Shown in pieces: positions 7,085 through 13,100 of a stretch of DNA of 13,100 nt. Position 1 is the stretch's first letter. Each line of letters opens with the position of its first letter. Position numbers and translations under genes: made by a program. The notes beneath the pieces are model-generated. The model was not told where the DNA came from, ran no database searches, and saw nothing but the letters and a program-made list of their open reading frames with translations. Source of the stretch: Bacteroidota bacterium (lineage in GTDB: Bacteria; Bacteroidota; Bacteroidia; Chitinophagales; Chitinophagaceae); assembly GCA_023391015.1 (NCBI GenBank), contig JAEWBT010000026.1, forward strand, positions 1-13,100, given 5' to 3'.

Positions 7085-8641
7085 ATGGCCTTGCTTGGAT
7101 CGCTGATTTCCCGTTCTATTAAGCTTCGAAAGCGCATGGCGCGCAACACCGCTACGCCCGAAGTGTATCAGCGGCGCGAGCTGCGCAAGCTGCTGGAGCG
7201 CGGCCAGTACACGATGTTTGGCAAGCACTACGATTTTGCCGGTATCCTGGAGCAGGAACTGGATTTTGTGAAAGCGTTTCAGCAAACCGTTCCGGTGCAC
7301 GACTATGACAAGATGCACGACGAATGGTGGCACCTGGCGCTGAAAAACAAAGAAAACGTGAGCTGGCCGGGCAAGGTGAAATACTTTGCGCTTTCGAGCG
7401 GCACGTCGGGCTCGGCGTCCAAGCACATTCCGGTTACCGCCGACATGATTCGCTCTATCCGTCGCATGGGCTTCCGGCAGCTGTATAGTCTGGTGGATTT
7501 TAAAGTTCCGGAAATCACTTTTACCAAAGGCCTTTTAATGCTCGGCGGCACAACGTCGCTGTTTGAAAAAGACGGCTATTACGAAGGCGATATGAGCGGG
7601 ATTTCTGCCAAAAATATTCCGCGCTGGGCCAGTCATCTGCTCTACAAGCCAGGGCAGAAAATCTCCAAGGTGCCGAAGTGGGAAGACCGGATTAACCAGA
7701 TCGTGAAGCTTGCGCCGAAGTGGGACGTGGGCACGGTGTGTGGCGTGCCGGCCTGGGTGCAGATTGTATTGGAGCGCATCATTGAGCATCACCAGGTGAA
7801 AACCATCCACGACATCTGGCCCAACCTGAACATCTATATCCACGGCGGCGTGGCGTTTGGCCCCTACCGCGAGACGTTTAAAAAACTCCTCGGCAAGCCC
7901 ATTACCTATATTGAAACCTACATGGCCTCCGAGGGATCGTTTGGCTATCAGGCGCGACCGGGTGAGCCGGGCATTAAACTGGTGCTGAACAACGGCATTT
8001 TCTACGAGTTCGTACCGTTCAACAGCCAGAATTTCAACGAAGACGGGCAGTGCATTCCCTTTCCCAAAACCGCGATGATTCACGAGGTGAAAGAAGGGGT
8101 GGACTATGCCGTTTTGCTCAGCACAGCGGCGGGCGCATGGCGCTACCTCATCGGCGATGTAGTGCGTTTTACCGACGCCAAAGAAGGCGAAATCGTAATT
8201 GTAGGCCGGACCAAACAGTTTTTGTCCATCTGTGGCGAACACACCAGTATCGACAACCTGAGTGAGGCCATTGCGCGGGTAAACCGAGAGCTGGGCGTTA
8301 CCATCCGCGAGTTTACCGTGAGTGGTTCTAACTACGAAAACGGCTTTGCCCACCGCTGGGCCATCGGCACCGACGACCCCACGCTGGACGCCGCGCGGGT
8401 GAAAGAAATCCTCGATGCAACGCTGAAAGAAGTGAACGACGACTACGCCGTGGAGCGCACCTCGGCACTCAAGGAAGTGTTTTTGGATCTGTATCCCGGC
8501 GATGTTTTTTATCAATACATGCGCGCCAAAGGCAAGGAAGGCGCTATGAACAAATTTCCCCGCGTGTTGAAAGGACAACAGCTGGCCGACTGGGAAAGCT
8601 GGCTGGCGAAAACGGGCGTCCGACCAACGGCTTCGGCATAA
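7085..8641 (+). CDS. GH3-family acyl-adenylating (acyl acid-amido synthetase-like) protein
   Basis: GH3 proteins are ANL-superfamily enzymes. In plants they adenylate jasmonate, auxin or benzoate-type acids and join them to amino acids. Substrates of bacterial members are not established. The 518-residue product shows the family motifs in order: SSGTSG at 104-109 (ATP phosphate loop), YMASEG at 279-284, YLIGD at 354-358 (ATP ribose binding) and VGRTKQFLSICGEH from 373 (hinge to the C-terminal lobe). The length is close to that usual for bacterial members. There is no signal peptide or membrane segment, so it is probably cytoplasmic. The ATG at 7085 follows a TAATCAT repeat rather than a recognisable ribosome-binding site. 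It may be co-transcribed with the LYS1-like gene upstream. Transcription should end at the hairpin 36 nt after the stop. Confidence 0.94.
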   Translation: MALLGSLISRSIKLRKRMARNTATPEVYQRRELRKLLERGQYTMFGKHYDFAGILEQELDFVKAFQQTVPVHDYDKMHDEWWHLALKNKENVSWPGKVKYFALSSGTSGSASKHIPVTADMIRSIRRMGFRQLYSLVDFKVPEITFTKGLLMLGGTTSLFEKDGYYEGDMSGISAKNIPRWASHLLYKPGQKISKVPKWEDRINQIVKLAPKWDVGTVCGVPAWVQIVLERIIEHHQVKTIHDIWPNLNIYIHGGVAFGPYRETFKKLLGKPITYIETYMASEGSFGYQARPGEPGIKLVLNNGIFYEFVPFNSQNFNEDGQCIPFPKTAMIHEVKEGVDYAVLLSTAAGAWRYLIGDVVRFTDAKEGEIVIVGRTKQFLSICGEHTSIDNLSEAIARVNRELGVTIREFTVSGSNYENGFAHRWAIGTDDPTLDAARVKEILDATLKEVNDDYAVERTSALKEVFLDLYPGDVFYQYMRAKGKEGAMNKFPRVLKGQQLADWESWLAKTGVRPTASA

Positions 8642-8677
8642 AACTGCTTTCTTTATATTGAAGCAATAAGGAAATTC

Positions 8678-8724
8678 TTTGCCCTGGAAGCTTCTTTTTC
8701 TTTAAAAGAAGCTTCCAGGGCAAA
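8678..8724. terminator. Perfect 21-bp inverted repeat, bidirectional terminator
   Basis: The left arm 8678-8698 and right arm 8704-8724 are exact reverse complements around a 5-nt loop (TCTTT). The arms run from TTTGCCCTGGAAG to CTTCTTTT. The structure lies between convergent genes, 36 nt after the GH3 stop and 2 nt after the stop of the minus-strand gene. The outer TTT/AAA ends give only short U-tracts, so it may act partly by blocking read-through or protecting 3' ends. Confidence 0.8.
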
Positions 8725-8726
8725 CA

Positions 8727-9095
8727 CTATTGGGGCGTGTCGGAATTGCCGCCACTGCGCGGGGCATCGTTGACTTCAAAACCCCAGTCGCCCAGCTTGC
8801 GGAGCTGGCTGCGATAAGTGCCTTTCAGAATGTCGCGGCTGCCTTTGACGGCCTCGCCGATGTTGCCCATCAGGAGGTCGCGCTCTTTGTATTTGCGTTC
8901 CATTTCGCGGCGCAGCGCTTCGGCCTCTTCGTGAAGTTGCAGGGCCTTATCCAGGTTGGGGCCGTTTTGACTCCAGTTATAATCCTTTTGTAGGCGCAGG
9001 GGCGAATCCTCGCCATCGGCCTCGTGTTTTTGAAAAATTTTCTGACCCAGCTTAATAAGGTCTTCCACGTTGGCCGGGATAACAATTTTTGCCAT
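8727..9095 (-). CDS. Small helical protein of unknown function
   Basis: The 122-residue product is not recognised with certainty. It starts MAKIVIPANVEDLIKLGQKI and continues as a charged, probably helical segment (residues 45-75, rich in E, R and K: EEAEALRREMERKYKERD). It then has SRDILKGTY and ends with an ordered-looking KLGDWGFEVNDAP followed by a polar tail. It has no signal peptide, membrane segment or cysteines. Proteins of this size with a GDWGFEV-like C-terminus are familiar from Bacteroidota, but I know no function for them. The ATG at 9095 is the only sensible start. No strong TAnnTTTG element is seen upstream. It is transcribed away from clpB and stops 2 nt from the shared hairpin. 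Confidence 0.75.
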   Translation of the reverse strand: MAKIVIPANVEDLIKLGQKIFQKHEADGEDSPLRLQKDYNWSQNGPNLDKALQLHEEAEALRREMERKYKERDLLMGNIGEAVKGSRDILKGTYRSQLRKLGDWGFEVNDAPRSGGNSDTPQ

Positions 9096-9215
9096 TGGGC
9101 TTAAATTTTTGGGGTTTTAAAAAAGGAAAACTTTGCCGCCTTAAAAATAAAATTTATAAACGAAAAGTGCAACTAAGGCAAATGTTTTTTTGGAGCTTTC
9201 CAAAATTTTCTGAAT

Positions 9216-9350
9216 CCCCCTTTATAAAAGTTGCGGCCCTCTTTATAAAACTTTAGACCCCTCCCAAAGAAGTTTGGTCCCCCCTTAAAGAAATTAAGGA
9301 CCCTCCTAAAGAAGTTTAGACCCCCTTTAAAGAAGTTTAGACCCCCCTTA
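9216..9350. repeat. 21-bp tandem repeat, six copies plus a partial
   Basis: C-rich units start near 9216, 9237, 9258, 9279, 9301, 9321 and 9342. The best-kept part is AAAGAAGTTTAGACC after a run of C and T. The units are diverged, and 9301-9341 are the closest pair. On the minus strand the period keeps frame and reads GGLNFFK-like heptapeptides, but only from a TTG start, so coding is doubtful. The array lies between divergent genes. Confidence 0.85.
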
Positions 9351-9387
9351 CACTTTTGCAAGGGGGGGTAAAAAATAAAGGGGGGGG
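9342..9387. repeat. C/G-tract hairpin and two poly-G runs
   Basis: The C6 run plus TT (9342-9349) can pair with the AAGGGGGG at 9360-9367, closing a 10-nt loop. A second tract of eight G follows at 9380-9387, after a tract of seven G at 9362-9368. Homopolymer runs of this length are prone to slippage. They sit 130-190 nt upstream of clpB. Confidence 0.6.
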
Positions 9388-9517
9388 TAAATTTTTTGGA
9401 TGCCTTTGAAGGAGAAAGAACATCCGCCAAAAAGACTTTTGTTTTCGCTTCAACAGGAAACTTTGTCGTTTGAAATAGAAATTTGCTGCCATATTTTCAG
9501 CGCTTTTATGCCGGAAT

Positions 9518-9525
9518 AACCTTTG
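9518..9525 (+). promoter_or_regulatory. Likely -7 element of clpB
   Basis: AACCTTTG ends 30 nt before the clpB ATG. It departs from TAnnTTTG at one base; a TA one base further left gives the motif with a 3-nt gap. The distance to the start is the same as for the LYS1-like gene. No heat-shock operator such as CIRCE was seen. Confidence 0.45.
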
Positions 9526-9555
9526 TATCAAAAAGGGAAACAAAAATTTCTCTTT

Positions 9556-12171
<2,616 letters not shown>

Positions 12172-12190
12172 GAGCCTTCCTTAAAAGGAT

Positions 12191-12232
12191 AAAATTCCGG
12201 AAATCTGGGCCAGATTTCCGGAATTTTTTTTT
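12191..12232. terminator. Terminator of clpB built from inverted TTTCCGGAA copies
   Basis: A 17-bp perfect stem (12191-12207 with 12211-12227) closes a 3-nt loop GGC and runs into a T tract up to 12232. Each arm contains TTCCGGAA (12195-12202 and 12216-12223). It serves clpB and could also end the convergent lipoprotein transcript, whose stop lies 13 nt away, although the U-tract on that strand is shorter. Confidence 0.9.
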
Positions 12233-12245
12233 GAAAAAAAGCGTT

Positions 12246-12713
12246 TTATGGATTTCCGCAAGGCACCGCCTGATACGTAAGTGGATAGGTTTCGACGGCA
12301 GAAAGCACCTGATTTCCGGTTTGGGAATCCACGTCATAATCCCGCTGTTGCAGCGTTTGCTCCGAAACAAGGGCTTCAAAAGGCAGTTCTTGTTTCATAC
12401 CTTCCTGCATATACGTCCAGGTTCCTTTTAAGAGTCGATTTTTACCCTTGGGTTTCAGCGTACCCTGCACCGTTCCGCGGCGGGCATCTTTTTCAAACGG
12501 AATCCAGTCATAGATTCCGGAAAATTCGGCGCCGGAAAAATAAATTTCGATGTGCGAAGAATCTTTTCCGGTTGTTTGGAGAAAACACAAATGGGCGGGT
12601 AGGGGAGCAAGGGTGTCGGTCGTAGTAACCGGCTGATTTTGGGAAGAGGAGGAGCAGGCTGCTGCCACCAGCAGGAAAGCGGATAGCAGGAAGGGTTGTT
12701 TGGATAAAATCAT
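12246..12713 (-). CDS. Predicted lipoprotein of unknown function
   Basis: With the start at ATG 12713 the product has 155 residues. It opens with a lipoprotein signal (MILSKQPFLLSAFLLVAAAC) in which VAAAC is the lipobox and Cys 20 would be lipidated. SSSSQ follows as a linker. The body has GIYDWIPFEKDARRGTVQG, LLKGTWTYMQEGM and DYDVDSQTGNQVLS, a beta-rich pattern found in small Bacteroidota lipoproteins without assigned function. An upstream in-frame ATG at 12764 would place 17 polar residues before the signal and is rejected. A promoter-like CATATTTG lies 28 nt upstream. The gene converges on clpB and shares its terminator. Confidence 0.85.
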   Translation of the reverse strand: MILSKQPFLLSAFLLVAAACSSSSQNQPVTTTDTLAPLPAHLCFLQTTGKDSSHIEIYFSGAEFSGIYDWIPFEKDARRGTVQGTLKPKGKNRLLKGTWTYMQEGMKQELPFEALVSEQTLQQRDYDVDSQTGNQVLSAVETYPLTYQAVPCGNP

Positions 12714-12740
12714 TTCGGAAGTAAGGTTTGGATTTGCACA

Positions 12741-12748
12741 CAAATATG
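12741..12748 (-). promoter_or_regulatory. Likely -7 element of the lipoprotein gene
   Basis: The minus strand reads CATATTTG, one base off TAnnTTTG, with a TTG 17 nt upstream. The predicted leader is about 20 nt. Confidence 0.5.
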
Positions 12749-12880
12749 TTGCCGTGTATTTCAAACAATCTCAAGACTTCTCCTATAAAATTTATTATAT
12801 AAAATAAGTATTGAATTAAACTCCAGCAATCAAAATAAACAGTGAATTTTCCGGAAAAAGGTTGTGTTTCCAGCCTGTTT

Positions 12881-12888
12881 TACCTTCG
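12881..12888 (+). promoter_or_regulatory. Possible -7 element of the glycosyltransferase gene
   Basis: TACCTTCG departs from TAnnTTTG at one base, and a TTG lies 16 nt upstream (12862-12864). Transcription would start near 12894, on the first ATG of the gene. Confidence 0.45.
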
Positions 12889-12893
12889 GTGCC

Positions 12894-13100
12894 ATGTTGT
12901 GTAACCTGATAGCTGTTTCGATGGTTCTGGGCTGCGGGGTACAAATCATTTACCTGATTGCCGGGCTGCGGGCGCTTGCCGGTTTTAAGCAAGATACAGT
13001 TCCGGAAATTCTGGCAAATCCAGCCGTTTCCGTCATCATCTGTGCCCGCAACGAAGCCCACAATCTGGCACTGCGACTGCCAGCTATCCTGGCTCAAAGC
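12894..13100 (+). CDS. Family 2 glycosyltransferase, N-terminal part (cut by the window edge)
   Basis: Sixty-nine codons are visible. Residues 3-24 form a hydrophobic segment (LIAVSMVLGCGVQIIYLIAG), likely a membrane anchor. It is followed by PAVSVIICARNEAHNL at about 43-58, the nucleotide-sugar-binding opening of GT2 enzymes (VSVIIxxRNE). The order membrane helix then GT-A domain is typical of enzymes making cell-envelope or exopolysaccharide glycans at the inner membrane. The start is ATG 12894 or the in-frame ATG 12921. The second fits the promoter-to-start spacing of neighbouring genes better. Acceptor and sugar cannot be judged from this part. Confidence 0.85.
   Translation, partial: MLCNLIAVSMVLGCGVQIIYLIAGLRALAGFKQDTVPEILANPAVSVIICARNEAHNLALRLPAILAQS

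Noticed and set aside
7535..8578. A 347-codon open frame antisense to the GH3 gene
   Set aside because: No recognisable domain, and the plus-strand frame has all GH3 motifs.
9173..9430. An 85-codon minus-strand frame across the 21-bp repeats (GGLNFFK heptapeptides)
   Set aside because: It starts with TTG, has no promoter or ribosome-binding signal, and its composition simply reflects the tandem repeat. Kept as a repeat and a finding, not as a gene.
9096..9555. CIRCE-type heat-shock operator before clpB
   Set aside because: No TTAGCACTC-N9-GAGTGCTAA inverted repeat is present in the spacer.

Overview
The window looks like a chromosomal segment of a member of the Bacteroidota, perhaps near the Saprospiria or Chitinophagia. 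The reasons are promoter -7 elements of the TAnnTTTG type, no clear Shine-Dalgarno sequences, a tRNA gene without encoded CCA, a large secreted parallel beta-helix protein with choice-of-anchor-Q-like ends, and a bacterial GH3-family enzyme. The lineage is inferred from these traits and not from any database search.

Layout. Positions 1-4013 (minus strand) hold the first 1337 codons of a very large exported protein, cut by the left edge. It has a signal peptide and three tandem modules, each a conserved head, a series of about 24-residue beta-helix rungs and a GAYEY tail. A 380-nt spacer follows, with a 21-bp-period direct repeat, a hairpin and a tRNA terminator. Next come tRNA-Leu(CAA) (minus), an AlkD-type DNA glycosylase (plus) and the convergent HscB co-chaperone (minus). 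HscB is divergent from a LYS1-like NAD(P)-dependent dehydrogenase (plus), which is followed by a GH3-family acyl-adenylating enzyme (plus). A perfect 21-bp hairpin separates GH3 from a small helical protein (minus). A 460-nt spacer with a 21-bp tandem repeat and poly-G tracts leads to clpB (plus). ClpB shares a 17-bp hairpin terminator with a convergent lipoprotein gene (minus). The right edge cuts a membrane-anchored family 2 glycosyltransferase (plus).

The genes are mostly housekeeping and do not form one pathway. DNA repair (AlkD), Fe-S cluster assembly (HscB) and protein disaggregation (ClpB) are independent functions. The LYS1-like and GH3 genes run in the same direction 95 nt apart and might be co-transcribed.

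The most striking signal crosses gene borders. The palindrome TTCCGGAA occurs 18 times by eye in 13.1 kb, where about 0.2 would be expected by chance. It lies on genes of both strands, in all reading frames, in spacers, and as both arms of the clpB terminator. It behaves like a genome-wide DNA signature (compare HIP1 or DNA uptake sequences). A second theme is intergenic repeats with 7- or 21-bp periods in three separate spacers.
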